From Paenibacillus lycopersici (GTDB taxonomy: Bacteria > Bacillota > Bacilli > Paenibacillales > Paenibacillaceae), in NCBI RefSeq assembly GCF_010119935.1, contig NZ_CP048209.1, positions 1,359,501 to 1,423,500 of the forward strand: 64,000 nt of DNA. Reading direction: 5' to 3'. Under the pieces are notes generated by a model, which saw only the letters and a list, made by a program, of their open reading frames with translations, was not told the origin of the DNA and did no database searches. This document shows, one piece after another, positions 26,328 through 34,924 of this stretch. The position numbers were made by a program, and so were the translations under genes. Numbering within the stretch: the first letter of the stretch is position 1; every line of letters starts with the position of its first letter.

Positions 26328-27275
26328 ATGACGGACACGACGGTCGACCGATTGGCGGAAGCAAAGGAACGCAAGCATCGCTTGGAGAAGGCGCTGCGGC
26401 GGCAGGAACAGCTGCGCGGGCGGATCAACGAGAACGAAAGGCTCATCGTCAAGCTGGAGGTAGAACTGGAGGCGGAGCAGGCGGACGTCGACAAGCTGAC
26501 CCGCATGTCGATCGCCAACTTGTTCCATACGCTGCTGCGCAGCAAGGACGAACAATTGGAGCTGGAACGCCAGCAGGCGCTGGCCGCCGCTTTGAAGCTG
26601 CAAGAAGCGAAGGACGCGGCGGCAAGGATGAAGGCGGAGAGCGTCAGCCTCGGCGATGAGCTTGCGGCCTGCGGCAACGCGGAATGGGAGTACGAGCGGC
26701 TGCTGCGGGAGCGGGAGGAAGAGCTGCGCCATTCCCGCGCCTATGCCGGCGAGCTGGCCGCGATGGATACGGAAATCGCCGACCGGACGATTCTGGTCAA
26801 GGAAATCCGGGAAGCCCTGACGGCCGGCCGTCGGGTCATGGCATCGCTGGAAGGCGCTTCGCGCAGCCTCGAGAAGGCGGAGAACTGGGGCAATTGGGAT
26901 ATGTGGGGCGGCGGCGGAATGATCAGCACGCATATCAAGCATGAGCATATCGACGATGCCAAGGCCGCGATCAGCGACGCCAATCACTTGATGCGCAGCT
27001 TTCGGGACGAGCTGGCCGATCTGGAACGAACCGTCGATATTCAGGTCGATATCAGCGGCCTGTTGAAGTTCGGGGATTACTGGTTCGACGGCCTGATCGT
27101 CGACTGGGTCGTGCAGAAGCGGATCAAGAACGCGCAGGATCAGACGCTGGAAGCGATCCATCAGGTCCGAACGATCGTGAACAGGCTGCAGTCGGAACAG
27201 ACGGCCGCGGAATCGGCGCTGGCCGGCCTGAAGACGAAGCGCGTGCTCTGGATCGAAACGAACCGGCCGGAGTAG
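26328..27275 (+). CDS. Coiled-coil protein of unknown function
   Basis: A 315-residue cytoplasmic protein, strongly helical and charged. Heptad-like stretches run over residues 5-60 and 75-170. A Gly/Trp-rich break (WGNWDMWGGGGM, about 203-214) is followed by IKHEHIDDAKAAISDANHLMRSFRDELADLERT and a conserved-looking FGDYWFDGLIVDWVVQKRIKNAQ. The pattern of two coiled coils around a short Gly/Trp segment suggests a structural or scaffold protein; I do not recognise a family. The start at 26328 has GGAAGGA 12 bases upstream, slightly far. Confidence 0.7.
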   Translation: MTDTTVDRLAEAKERKHRLEKALRRQEQLRGRINENERLIVKLEVELEAEQADVDKLTRMSIANLFHTLLRSKDEQLELERQQALAAALKLQEAKDAAARMKAESVSLGDELAACGNAEWEYERLLREREEELRHSRAYAGELAAMDTEIADRTILVKEIREALTAGRRVMASLEGASRSLEKAENWGNWDMWGGGGMISTHIKHEHIDDAKAAISDANHLMRSFRDELADLERTVDIQVDISGLLKFGDYWFDGLIVDWVVQKRIKNAQDQTLEAIHQVRTIVNRLQSEQTAAESALAGLKTKRVLWIETNRPE

Positions 27276-27292
27276 CCGTATCGCAAAACAGC

Positions 27293-27327
27293 AGGAGGCC
27301 GTCCCATGGCATCGGGACGGCCTCCTT
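27293..27327 (+). terminator. Intrinsic terminator after the coiled-coil gene
   Basis: AGGAGGCCGTCCC (27293-27305) and GGGACGGCCTCCT (27314-27326) form a 13-bp stem around an 8-base loop. Confidence 0.85.
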
Positions 27328-27499
27328 GCATTGTCTTGATGAAGCAAGCGGGCGCTGGATCGCTTGCACCGTTGCCCTCGTGCGCCCTCGTGCGACTGCG
27401 CGGTCGTTCCGCCGGCGATCGTCCGCCCGCCGATACCGTTCTGTCCCGAGCGTTTCATTGCTATTGCCGGCTATGCAGCGGTAGCACCGGATCTAGCAA

Positions 27500-27690
27500 G
27501 GAAACGGACAGGAGATCCGCTATTGGCAGGCCTGCATGGATTTCTCGTGCGCTGGCGGACAGGAGATCCGCTATTTCGCCCGAAAGACGGATAGACGATG
27601 CATATCGGAGGCAATAGCGAATCCTGTGTCCGATCGCTAACTCCAATATGCTGATTTCGGCAACATAACGGATCGTATGTCCGCTAACCC
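27500..27690. repeat. Interspersed four-core repeat, locus B
   Basis: Two forward cores of GCGGACAGGAGATCCGCTAT type (about 27504-27524 and 27555-27576) are followed by two inverted cores (about 27614-27632, ATAGCGAATCCTGTGTCCG, and 27665-27684, ATAACGGATCGTATGTCCGC). The same order and spacing logic are seen at loci A and C. It lies in a 680-bp gene-free gap. Confidence 0.78.
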
Positions 27691-27716
27691 AGGAGGCTGC
27701 CCTTCTCGGGCATTGG

Positions 27717-27940
27717 CCGCACGGGAACGGATGCGGCGGCGCGGGCACGGGTGCTGCGTCGCCCACGATGCGGCGTCGCGGGAACGGATGCGGCATCGCA
27801 GGCACGCATACGACATCGCGGGAACGGATTCGACGGTGCGGGCCCGAACGCCGTGCCGCGGGCCTGAATGCAGCTTCGCGATCCCGAATGCAGCGTCGCG
27901 GGTACGAGTACGACATCTCGCGGGCCCGAACGCCCATCGG
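27717..27940. repeat. Degenerate GC-rich tandem array, about 20-bp period
   Basis: Units resembling CGACATCGCGGGAACGGATG repeat with substitutions through the gap just past the carboxypeptidase gene end. No convincing reading frame with start signals is present. Confidence 0.7.
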
Positions 27941-27957
27941 GACGGTCGCGGGCAGGG

Positions 27958-28932
27958 TTAGAAGCGGGCCAAGTATGCTTCCAGCGTCAGGCCAAGCTGC
28001 GCGATCTCCTTGGCGACGGTAACGCCGACGTAGCGGAGATGCCACGGCTCGTACATGTAGCCGGTCTCGTCCTCATGCTCCTTCTCGTAGCGGATGATGA
28101 AACCGTATTCCGCGGCGTGCGCGGCCAGCCACTTGCCTTCCTTGGTGCCGCCGTAGCTTTGCTCCAGGCCGTAGTGGACGCTTGAGCTGGAGACGTCCAT
28201 CGCAAGGCCGGTTTGGTGCTCGCTTTGGCCGGGATGGGCGCTGAACGTGTTCGCCTCCTTCGCGCCGTGCGTCTTCGCGTAGGCGTTGAAGATCGATTGC
28301 TGCGACGCGTACGAGCGGTAGCCGGAGACGGCTTTCAATTCAATGCCGTCCTCCTTGGCGCCGGCGAACAGCTTACCGAGCGCCTCGGCCGCGACCTTGC
28401 GCATTTGCTGCTTCGGGCTGTCGCCGGAGAAGGAGAACTCGACCGGCGCTTTGACGAGATCGGGGGGCACGTAACCGGAATCGAGCTCGCGTTTCTTGTT
28501 GACGAGCACTAGGGTGCTGGTTGGATTCGTAACGTATGCGATGGTTTTCTTGACGGTGTCCAGCTGGTCTTTGTCGTTCGCGACGTAGGATGTGCCCTCG
28601 CGCTGAATGGTCGTGCGGGACGCGGCATTGTCGTACAGGAACTGCTGGAGCTCCGATCGGGCCGAGGCCGTCGCCGGCTTGGACGGCTTCTTGCCGCCGC
28701 CGCCTCCCGTCTGCGCGGGAGCGTCGTTACCTGCGCCTGCAATGCCGGCGCCCGAACCGTCTCCGCCGGCCGCACCGGACGCGTCGGAGTTCGAGCCGGT
28801 TCCGCCATTCGCGGCAGCGGAATGACCGAATTTGTCGAACGCATCCTGCAAGACGGTCGTTTGGGTCGCTATGAAGTAGGCACCGATCGAGATGCCGAGA
28901 ACAACGACGGGAATCAGGACTGATTTCTTCAC
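27958..28932 (-). CDS. D-alanyl-D-alanine carboxypeptidase, M15B (VanY) family
   Basis: A 324-residue protein with an N-terminal membrane anchor or uncleaved signal (KKSVLIPVVVLGISIGAYFIA), a low-complexity Gly/Ser/Ala linker to about residue 90, and a C-terminal zinc peptidase domain. Catalytic motifs are SEHQTGLAMD (SxHxxGxAxD) and EPWHLRYVG. It trims the terminal D-Ala of peptidoglycan stem peptides outside the membrane. The start is a GTG with TAGGAGG 11 bases upstream. A promoter lies at 28998-29027. Confidence 0.9.
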   Translation of the reverse strand: MKKSVLIPVVVLGISIGAYFIATQTTVLQDAFDKFGHSAAANGGTGSNSDASGAAGGDGSGAGIAGAGNDAPAQTGGGGGKKPSKPATASARSELQQFLYDNAASRTTIQREGTSYVANDKDQLDTVKKTIAYVTNPTSTLVLVNKKRELDSGYVPPDLVKAPVEFSFSGDSPKQQMRKVAAEALGKLFAGAKEDGIELKAVSGYRSYASQQSIFNAYAKTHGAKEANTFSAHPGQSEHQTGLAMDVSSSSVHYGLEQSYGGTKEGKWLAAHAAEYGFIIRYEKEHEDETGYMYEPWHLRYVGVTVAKEIAQLGLTLEAYLARF

Positions 28933-28997
28933 AAGCTTGCTTGCCTCCTAAATTACGGCTGATTATGAACAAGAACGACGATGAGGGTTCTATCAAT

Positions 28998-29027
28998 AGT
29001 ATAGATAGATTCGCCTTAGTTGTACAA
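28998..29027 (-). promoter_or_regulatory. Promoter of the D,D-carboxypeptidase gene
   Basis: On the minus strand TTGTAC (29022-29027), an 18-bp spacer, TATACT (28998-29003). Confidence 0.55.
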
Positions 29028-29184
29028 CTTTCGGGCGAACCAGAATTAGGCATGCGGCAGCCGCATGCCGCCGCGTTCCCGGCGCGGTCGAACGGTGTCA
29101 AAAAATGTCTTTCAACCCTGCGGTTAACTGGTGTAATATGGGTTTTGATAGCAAGAATACGATCCAGAGACAGGAGAATGAGAA

Positions 29185-30813
29185 GTGAAGACGTACCGCA
29201 GACCGAAGTCGTTCGGCAGGAAGCTTGCGCTGCTGCTGGCGGCGACGACCGTTGCGTTCACGACCGTGAAGGCGCAGGACGCGCACGCGATGGACAAATG
29301 GGGCATTTACAAGGAAGCGCAGAAGCTTGACGAGCAGGGCAAATATGCCGAAGCGATCGCCAAGTATAATATGATCGCGCCCGAATTCATCAAGACCAAG
29401 GAATACGGCAACGCCGCGGGCATGTACCTCCGGATCGGCAACGATTACGCGAAGCTGAAGAAATACGACGACGCCGTCGCGGCCTGGGATCTGGAAGCGA
29501 AATATTACGGCTTGGCGGGCAACACGCAAGTCAGCATCGCGGCGAAACGCAGCGCGGACATGCTGCGCAGCAAGGCGAGCCTGTTCGTCGAGACGACGGC
29601 CGGCGCGGTCGGCGGCAGCAACACGCACGGCGCGAAGTTCGAACCGAAGAACGGCGCGCTGCTCGGCGCCTACGCGGAGCTCGATCCGGCGGTTCATAAC
29701 GCCCAGACCGCCAATCCGTTCTATACGGAGAAATTCCCGGCGATGACGGGCAAGAAGCATGCCGCATACCTGGAGTATTTTACGTACGGCAAGCCGCTGT
29801 CCAGCATCCAGAGCCATATCGACCACGCGCGCGCGGCGGGCGTGGCGATCGAGCTCGGCGTGCAGCCGTTGAACGGCCTGGCCGAGGTCAAGGACGATGC
29901 GTACCTGCACCAGCTGGCCCGCGATATCGAAGCTTCCGGCGTCAAGGTGTTCCTTCGTTTCGCGAACGAGATGAACGGCGACTGGGTCAAATGGCATGAG
30001 GAGGATCCGAAGAAATACATCGAGAAGTTCCGGCTCGTCGCGAGCGTGTTCCACAAGGAAGCGCCGAACAACGTCGCCATGGTATGGGCGCCGGACCGGC
30101 TGCCGGAGTACAACATCCAGTCGTACTATCCCGGCGATGACGCGGTCGATTGGGTCGGCGTCAGCCTGTATTCGATCTTCGACCCGTCGCTCGATCCGCT
30201 GAAGCAGGGCGAGGACCGTTCAAGCCATCTGGATAAATTCGACAACATCTACAAACTGTACGCCGCGCGCAAGCCGGTGTTCATCTCCGAGGGCGGCATC
30301 TCGTATATGTACCCCGAGAAGAAGCTGGACAAAACGGATTGGGCCGTGTACAAAATGCAGGAGTTCTATTCGACGCTTCCGATGCTCTATCCGCGAGTGA
30401 AGGCCGTCTTCTACTTTGACAGCAACCATGACGCTTCGGCGCGGATCAAGTATTACATGCTGTCCGCGAACCGGAAGCTGCTCGACGGCTACAAGAAAGC
30501 GATCGACAATCCTTTCTATCTGAGCAATGTCGGCGACGAATCGCCGGTTGCGTACAGGCCGGCGAGCGCCGCCTCGCCGGTAACGGCAGCGGTCCAGAAC
30601 CTCTCCGCCTACGTGAAGACATGGTCGCCGACGCTGGCCAAGGTAACGTACGACATCGGCGGCAAAACCGTCGGGAAGACGATGTCGCCGCCGTGGACGG
30701 CGAAGATCGATTTCGCGCCATATAAGGGCAAGACAATCGAGGTCGTCGTCAAGGCGTACGATAGCAAGAATACGCTCGTCACGACGCAGAAGGTGCCCGT
30801 GACCGTCAAATAA
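29185..30813 (+). CDS. Secreted GH26-like glycoside hydrolase with N-terminal TPR-like region
   Basis: A 542-residue exported protein. The signal segment KLALLLAATTVAFTTVKAQDAHA ends near residue 35. Residues 40-130 form TPR-like helical pairs (EAQKLDEQGKYAEAIAKYNMI, YLRIGNDYAKLKKYDDAVAAWDLEAKYY). The barrel domain has FLRFANEMNGDW (acid/base Glu within NEM, near 263) and KPVFISEGGISY (nucleophile Glu, near 374), as in beta-mannanase family GH26. A C-terminal immunoglobulin-like domain (about 465-542) follows. The start GTG 29185 has CAGGAGAA upstream. The substrate is inferred only from family; a role on the cell surface is likely. Confidence 0.8.
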   Translation: MKTYRRPKSFGRKLALLLAATTVAFTTVKAQDAHAMDKWGIYKEAQKLDEQGKYAEAIAKYNMIAPEFIKTKEYGNAAGMYLRIGNDYAKLKKYDDAVAAWDLEAKYYGLAGNTQVSIAAKRSADMLRSKASLFVETTAGAVGGSNTHGAKFEPKNGALLGAYAELDPAVHNAQTANPFYTEKFPAMTGKKHAAYLEYFTYGKPLSSIQSHIDHARAAGVAIELGVQPLNGLAEVKDDAYLHQLARDIEASGVKVFLRFANEMNGDWVKWHEEDPKKYIEKFRLVASVFHKEAPNNVAMVWAPDRLPEYNIQSYYPGDDAVDWVGVSLYSIFDPSLDPLKQGEDRSSHLDKFDNIYKLYAARKPVFISEGGISYMYPEKKLDKTDWAVYKMQEFYSTLPMLYPRVKAVFYFDSNHDASARIKYYMLSANRKLLDGYKKAIDNPFYLSNVGDESPVAYRPASAASPVTAAVQNLSAYVKTWSPTLAKVTYDIGGKTVGKTMSPPWTAKIDFAPYKGKTIEVVVKAYDSKNTLVTTQKVPVTVK

Positions 30814-30823
30814 TCCGCCCGCA

Positions 30824-30876
30824 TCCGGCCCGCGCCGGAGCCGAATAGACGGCTCTGCGCGGGCCGGACGATTTTG
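30824..30876 (+). terminator. Long GC-rich terminator after the GH26-like gene
   Basis: TCCGGCCCGCGC (30824-30835) and GCGCGGGCCGGA (30857-30868) with an inner AGCCG/CGGCT stem, then CGATTTT. Confidence 0.85.
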
Positions 30877-30901
30877 GCGATCGAGCCGCAGATGGTATGA
30901 T
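30874..30901 (+). promoter_or_regulatory. Possible promoter of the small coiled-coil gene
   Basis: TTGGCG (30874-30879), 16-bp spacer, TATGAT (30896-30901), 42 bp before the ATG. Confidence 0.4.
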
Positions 30902-30943
30902 AGTGTCTAGACAAGCAGATCCGAAGGGAAAGGGGGAGCGGCG

Positions 30944-31129
30944 ATGAACGAAACGGACGAAGCCGACATGCCGATGGAGGCGCGTCTCGCGGCGGCGCTC
31001 GCGGAGATCAAGGCGCTGCGCGAAGACAAGCTGCGATTGCAGCGGGAGGTCGTGCGGCTGCGAGGCCTGCTGCGCGGCGAGCCGCGGGACATCAGATCCA
31101 CGAGATTGAACGAGGCGCTGCGGGAATAG
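30944..31129 (+). CDS. Small charged coiled-coil protein
   Basis: A 61-residue protein with a heptad-like helix, EARLAAALAEIKALREDKLRLQREVVRLRGLL (about 12-43), and no membrane segment. GGGGGAG lies 8 bases before the ATG and a plausible promoter is upstream. I do not recognise the family; the leucine-zipper pattern suggests self-association. Confidence 0.55.
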   Translation: MNETDEADMPMEARLAAALAEIKALREDKLRLQREVVRLRGLLRGEPRDIRSTRLNEALRE

Positions 31130-31235
31130 GCGGCCGAAACCGCGGGAATCGGCGCGAAACATGCGCAAAGCCACTGGAAAGCGCGGCCGAAAAGCGCTAC
31201 AATATGAGTAGTACAATCAAGGCGAGGTGATCTCA

Positions 31236-31454
31236 ATGTCAGAAAACCAAACGACGCCGGAACCGCAGGAGCAAGCGCAGGATCAGCCGAAGAAAGTATC
31301 CCTTGCCGAAGCCGTGAAGCAGAAGCTCGCGCAGAAGAAGCTGGAGCAGGCGAACGGCGGCAAGCAGAAATTCGGTCCGGGCGGCAATCAGCAAACGATG
31401 AAGAGCCAGAATACGAAGAAGGTTAACAACCAGCGCAAGAAAATGGGCGTATAA
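31236..31454 (+). CDS. Small basic Gln/Lys-rich protein
   Basis: A 72-residue hydrophilic protein. An acidic start (SENQTTPEPQEQAQDQPKK) leads into VSLAEAVKQKLAQKKLEQANGG and a basic end KSQNTKKVNNQRKKMGV. It looks intrinsically disordered. Similar short proteins occur in related Bacillales as far as I recall, but no function is known to me. The start ATG 31236 follows GAGGTGA by 5 bases; the upstream GTG is part of the ribosome binding site. A terminator follows. Confidence 0.7.
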   Translation: MSENQTTPEPQEQAQDQPKKVSLAEAVKQKLAQKKLEQANGGKQKFGPGGNQQTMKSQNTKKVNNQRKKMGV

Positions 31455-31465
31455 CGCAAAAAGGG

Positions 31466-31498
31466 AACTGAGGGTGAATTGCCGCCTTCAGTTTTTTT
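31466..31498 (+). terminator. Intrinsic terminator after the small basic protein gene
   Basis: AACTGA and TCAGTT arms with inner GG/CC pairs, followed by seven T residues. Confidence 0.8.
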
Positions 31499-31520
31499 AA
31501 TGGCCAGAGGGGGAGAAGGC

Positions 31521-31982
31521 ATGCAGCAGCGAACCGGCAGCGGCGCGGGAGAGCGCCATGCGTCGATTATTCTGGACAGCTACCGGAGGTTACTGGGGAA
31601 GCCGCTGATCGCGACGGACGCGGACAAGCCTGCCGCGGAGCAGCTGTTCGAAGCGCCGATCACGGTGCTGTCCCACGGCACGGAGCAGGATCCCGTGCTG
31701 AATTACGGCAACCGGAGCGCGCTCGGTCTATGGGAGATGGACTGGTCCGCGTTCACGTCGATGGCGTCGCGGCATACGGCCGAGCCGATGATTCAGGCGG
31801 AGCGGCGGCGATTCCTGGATGCGGTTGCGGAGAAAGGGTACATCGACGACTACAGCGGCGTGCGGATTGCGGCGAGCGGGAACAAATTCCGCATCGAGCA
31901 AGCGGTCGTATGGAACCTATACGACGAAGACGGTGCGTATTACGGGCAAGCGGCGGCTTTCGCGCGCTATACCCGGTTGTAA
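31521..31982 (+). CDS. MEKHLA domain protein
   Basis: A 153-residue soluble protein that matches the PAS-like MEKHLA domain: HASIILDSYRRLLGKPLI, PITVLSHGTEQDPVLNYGNRSALGLWEMDWSAFTSMASRHTAEP and YIDDYSGVRIAASGNKFRIEQAVVWNLYDEDG. The domain is thought to sense light, redox or small molecules; the ligand is unknown. ATG 31521 follows GGGGGAG. The next gene (MmcQ/YjbR) begins 34 bp later. Confidence 0.85.
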   Translation: MQQRTGSGAGERHASIILDSYRRLLGKPLIATDADKPAAEQLFEAPITVLSHGTEQDPVLNYGNRSALGLWEMDWSAFTSMASRHTAEPMIQAERRRFLDAVAEKGYIDDYSGVRIAASGNKFRIEQAVVWNLYDEDGAYYGQAAAFARYTRL

Positions 31983-32016
31983 CGGGGAATAGGAGCAGAG
32001 GGGAGAGGAGAAGAGG

Positions 32017-32367
32017 ATGAAACCGATAATCGATTACTGCTTGTCCTTGAAATGCGCGGAGAAGGACTACCCCTTCGGGCCGGAGCCGCTCGTCATGAAG
32101 GTCGGCGGCAAAATGTTCGCGTTAATCGCGGACAACGCGATTTCGCTGAAATGCGATCCCGTGATCGCCGAGAACCTGCGCGAGCAGCATGAAGCGGTGA
32201 AGCCGGGCTATCACCTGAACAAGAAGCATTGGAACACCGTCACGGTCGACGGCTCGATTCCGCTTGGCGAGATTAACGACATGATCGCGCATTCCTACGC
32301 GCTCGTCTTCAAGGGGCTGCCGAAGGCCGAGCGCAGCCGGATCGAAGCGCTGCTGCGGCTGCCTTAG
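32017..32367 (+). CDS. MmcQ/YjbR family protein
   Basis: A 116-residue protein with the CyaY-like DNA-binding fold of the MmcQ/YjbR family: KDYPFGPEPLVMKVGGKMFALIADNAISLKCDP, followed by KPGYHLNKKHWNTVTVDGSIP and the C-terminal helix with SYALVFKGLPKAER. The role is not well defined. GGGGAGAGGAG lies upstream of the ATG. Confidence 0.9.
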   Translation: MKPIIDYCLSLKCAEKDYPFGPEPLVMKVGGKMFALIADNAISLKCDPVIAENLREQHEAVKPGYHLNKKHWNTVTVDGSIPLGEINDMIAHSYALVFKGLPKAERSRIEALLRLP

Positions 32368-32446
32368 CGCTTCGGCGCGATGGGCCTGCAGCCGCGCGAG
32401 CCGGCGTCCCGGCAAGGACCGGCGCGCGGCAAGGTGCAGCTGTTCA

Positions 32447-32690
32447 CAGCAGGCAGGCGCGCATATCGGCGCCCTGCAAGGCGCAGCGGTCGCAGCAGGC
32501 AGGCGCGGACCGCGGACCGGCGGGGCTGCCGCAGCAGGCAGGCGCGCATATCGGCGCCCTGCAAGGCGCAGATGCCGCAGCGGACAGGCGCGCAGACCGG
32601 TGCACGGCAAGGCGCAGCGGTCGCAGCAGGCAGGCGCGGATCGCGGACCGGCGGGGCTGCCGCAGCGGACCAAGGGCGCCGGCGAAGCCG
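32447..32690. repeat. GC-rich mosaic direct repeats in a gene-free gap
   Basis: A unit containing GCGCATATCGGCGCCCTGCA occurs near 32455 and 32540, and a block starting GGCGCAGCGGTCGCAGCAGG occurs near 32480 and 32611 (131-bp offset), including the shared GCGGACCGGCGGGGCTGCCG. The 32368-32774 gap shows no supported gene; overlapping open frames on both strands result from the base composition. Confidence 0.7.
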
Positions 32691-32774
32691 CTGCACCGGC
32701 AGCCAGCGCCGCCAAGCAGAGCTGCCGCAGCAGGCTGCCGCACCGGACCGGCACCTGGCGCGAATCGGCTCGCG

Positions 32775-33560
32775 CTACCGGAGCGGGCACCAGCCCGGCG
32801 GGCTCGAGCAGACCGCGGCCGTAAAGCCCGGCGCGTCCTTGGCCAGATCGGCGAAATAGCTGCCGATCACATGATTGCCGCCGACGGATCCGTTGCGGAA
32901 GCTCCGTCGTACTTCTTCTTTGACATGCAGGTAATAATAGGTCTTATCCGTCTTCGGCAGGGTATACACGAGCGGCGGCAGATGCGGCACGACGTCGAAT
33001 TCGTTCTGCACCCGGTATGTGACCGGCACGGCGGCATTGTAGCTGCGCGCGAAGCCGGGATCGCCGACGCGCGGCGCGCCGAACGTGTACGTGATCAAGC
33101 TGGCCGGGGGACGGTTGACGGCGATGTCGGCCGACGCCAGCGTCGCCAGCGCGCCGCCGAGGCTGTGGCCGGTCACGAACAGCGGTTTCCCCTTGGCGGT
33201 CTGGTTCAGCAGCTTGAAGATCGCATCGCGCGCGGACATGTACACCTCGGTGAACCCGCGGTGCGTCATGCAGCCTTTGCCGAGCGGCTTGAAAGCCGTC
33301 TGCTGCGCCATCATGTCCGTAATCCAGTCCGTCGGCGAGATCGTGCCGCGGAATGCGAGGATGACGCCGCGTTCGGATTCCAGCACGAAACCGAACAGCT
33401 CCTCGTCCCCGGCATACGAGGCCGCGCTGAACGGTCCGACCAGCGAATAAGTATCCGGCGTCAGGAACAATCCGCCGTTATCGTACTGCACGTACGTTTG
33501 ACTGCACACGGCCGCCAGGAAGATCGCCGTCCGCAAGTCCATCGTGCTGTCGGTATTCAT
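32775..33560 (-). CDS. Lipase class 3 family protein
   Basis: A 261-residue alpha/beta hydrolase. The nucleophile elbow VTGHSLGGALATLAS places Ser133; LAFRGTISPTDWITDM is the oxyanion/strand region, and the acidic and His members would be in NEFDVVPHLPP and the C-terminal HVIGSYFADL segment. No signal peptide is visible. ATG 33560 follows AAGGAGGAG. The last residues (CSSPPGWCPLR) run into the repeat-rich gap and look untypical, so the C-terminus may have been altered. Confidence 0.85.
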   Translation of the reverse strand: MNTDSTMDLRTAIFLAAVCSQTYVQYDNGGLFLTPDTYSLVGPFSAASYAGDEELFGFVLESERGVILAFRGTISPTDWITDMMAQQTAFKPLGKGCMTHRGFTEVYMSARDAIFKLLNQTAKGKPLFVTGHSLGGALATLASADIAVNRPPASLITYTFGAPRVGDPGFARSYNAAVPVTYRVQNEFDVVPHLPPLVYTLPKTDKTYYYLHVKEEVRRSFRNGSVGGNHVIGSYFADLAKDAPGFTAAVCSSPPGWCPLR

Positions 33561-33697
33561 GGGCCGCTCCTCCTTCGTCATCTATCACATTGTATGAGGG
33601 TCTGGGCCGGTATGCTTTAGGCGGCTGTCCCGGCGATTCAACTGACGGCAATCGGGGTAACTAGGGAGATGAAATTTGAGGGAAGCAGGAGTTGCGG

Positions 33698-34924
33698 ATG
33701 AATAAATTAACGGCGCCGGACGGAACGGCCAAGAGATGGGATATGCGCATTGCCGTCGTAGACGACAACCCGATGAACATCACCGTCGTGAAGGAGATTT
33801 TGAAACGGGCGGGGTATTCGGACATGCTGACGGCTTCGAGCGGGGTGGAGCTGTTCGCGCTGCTCGGTCTTCGCGCGGACGGCAGCGAGCCCGAAGACGC
33901 GAAGGTAGCCGGAGGCGGCGACAGCCACGGCATCGATTTGATTTTGCTTGATATGATGATGCCCGGCGTGGACGGCATTACGGCGTGCCGGCACATCCAG
34001 CAGTCGCCTCGTCTGAGGAATATCCCGATCATCATGGTGACCGCGATCGGCGATTCCAAGAAGCTCGCGGAATCCTTGGACGCCGGCGCGATCGACTACG
34101 TGACGAAGCCGATCAATCGCATCGAGCTGCTCGCGCGCATACGCGTCGCGCTGCGTCTCAAGGAGCAGAAGGATTGGCACAAGGAACGCGACCGCCGCAT
34201 GAACGAGGAATTGCTGCTGGCGAGAGAAGTCCAGTACGCGGCGCTGCCGCAGCCGGTAGACGACGAGGGGATAGCGATCGATGCGATCTACCGCCCGTCG
34301 GAGGAGCTCTCCGGCGATTTGTACGCCTGGCACCGCATCGACGACAACCGGTACGGTATCGCCGTGATTGACGCGATGGGGCACGGCATCAGCTCGTCGC
34401 TCGCGAGCATGTTCATCGCTTCCGTGCTGAAGGAAGCGATGACGAAGCAGGTGGAGCCGAAACGGGTCGTCAAGGAGCTGAACCGCCGTTCGCAGCAGCT
34501 GCAGTTCGCGGACCAGCTGATCCAGTATTATTTTACGGGACTGTATATGGTCGTGGATTTGAACAAGGGCGTGCTGGAATATGTCAATGCGGGCCATCCG
34601 CCGGGACTGCTGATCCGCGGCGACGGCCAGGTGGAGAGCTTCGCCCTTGGCGGGGCGGCCATCGGCTTGTTCAGCGAGATCGCGACGGAGAAGCATGCGC
34701 TCGCTATCCGGCCGGGCGATCGGATTCTGCTGTTCACGGACGGGATGTACGATTTGGTCGGCAGCGATTACGAGGAAGACCGGGAAGCGAGCTTGACCGA
34801 GCTGCTGCGTCCCTTCGACGGCAGGACGCCGGTCAAGGCGATCGAAGAAGCGTTGTTCGGCGGGGAGCTGCGGGAAGGCGCGGAAGCCGACGACCGCTGC
34901 ATTGTCATCGTCGATATCAAGTAG
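33698..34924 (+). CDS. Response regulator fused to a PP2C-type (SpoIIE/RsbU) phosphatase
   Basis: A 408-residue two-domain signalling protein. The receiver domain (about 15-145) has the acidic pair Asp22-Asp23, phosphoacceptor Asp85 in LILLDMMMPGVDG and Lys137 in YVTKPI. After a helical linker, the phosphatase domain (about 185-408) has SGDLYAWHRID, VIDAMGHGISSSLAS and LFTDGMYD metal-ligand motifs. Such proteins dephosphorylate RsbV-like anti-anti-sigma factors, and an rsbV-rsbW-sigB operon lies 4 kb away, so this is a candidate RsbU/RsbP-like activator of sigma-B. No partner histidine kinase is adjacent. ATG 33698 follows GCAGGAG. Confidence 0.9.
   Translation: MNKLTAPDGTAKRWDMRIAVVDDNPMNITVVKEILKRAGYSDMLTASSGVELFALLGLRADGSEPEDAKVAGGGDSHGIDLILLDMMMPGVDGITACRHIQQSPRLRNIPIIMVTAIGDSKKLAESLDAGAIDYVTKPINRIELLARIRVALRLKEQKDWHKERDRRMNEELLLAREVQYAALPQPVDDEGIAIDAIYRPSEELSGDLYAWHRIDDNRYGIAVIDAMGHGISSSLASMFIASVLKEAMTKQVEPKRVVKELNRRSQQLQFADQLIQYYFTGLYMVVDLNKGVLEYVNAGHPPGLLIRGDGQVESFALGGAAIGLFSEIATEKHALAIRPGDRILLFTDGMYDLVGSDYEEDREASLTELLRPFDGRTPVKAIEEALFGGELREGAEADDRCIVIVDIK

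Noticed and set aside
32380..32859. Arg/Ala/Gln-rich open frame of 159 codons
   Set aside because: It lies in the GC-rich repeats, overlaps the lipase end, lacks a ribosome binding site, and its residues reflect repeat composition.
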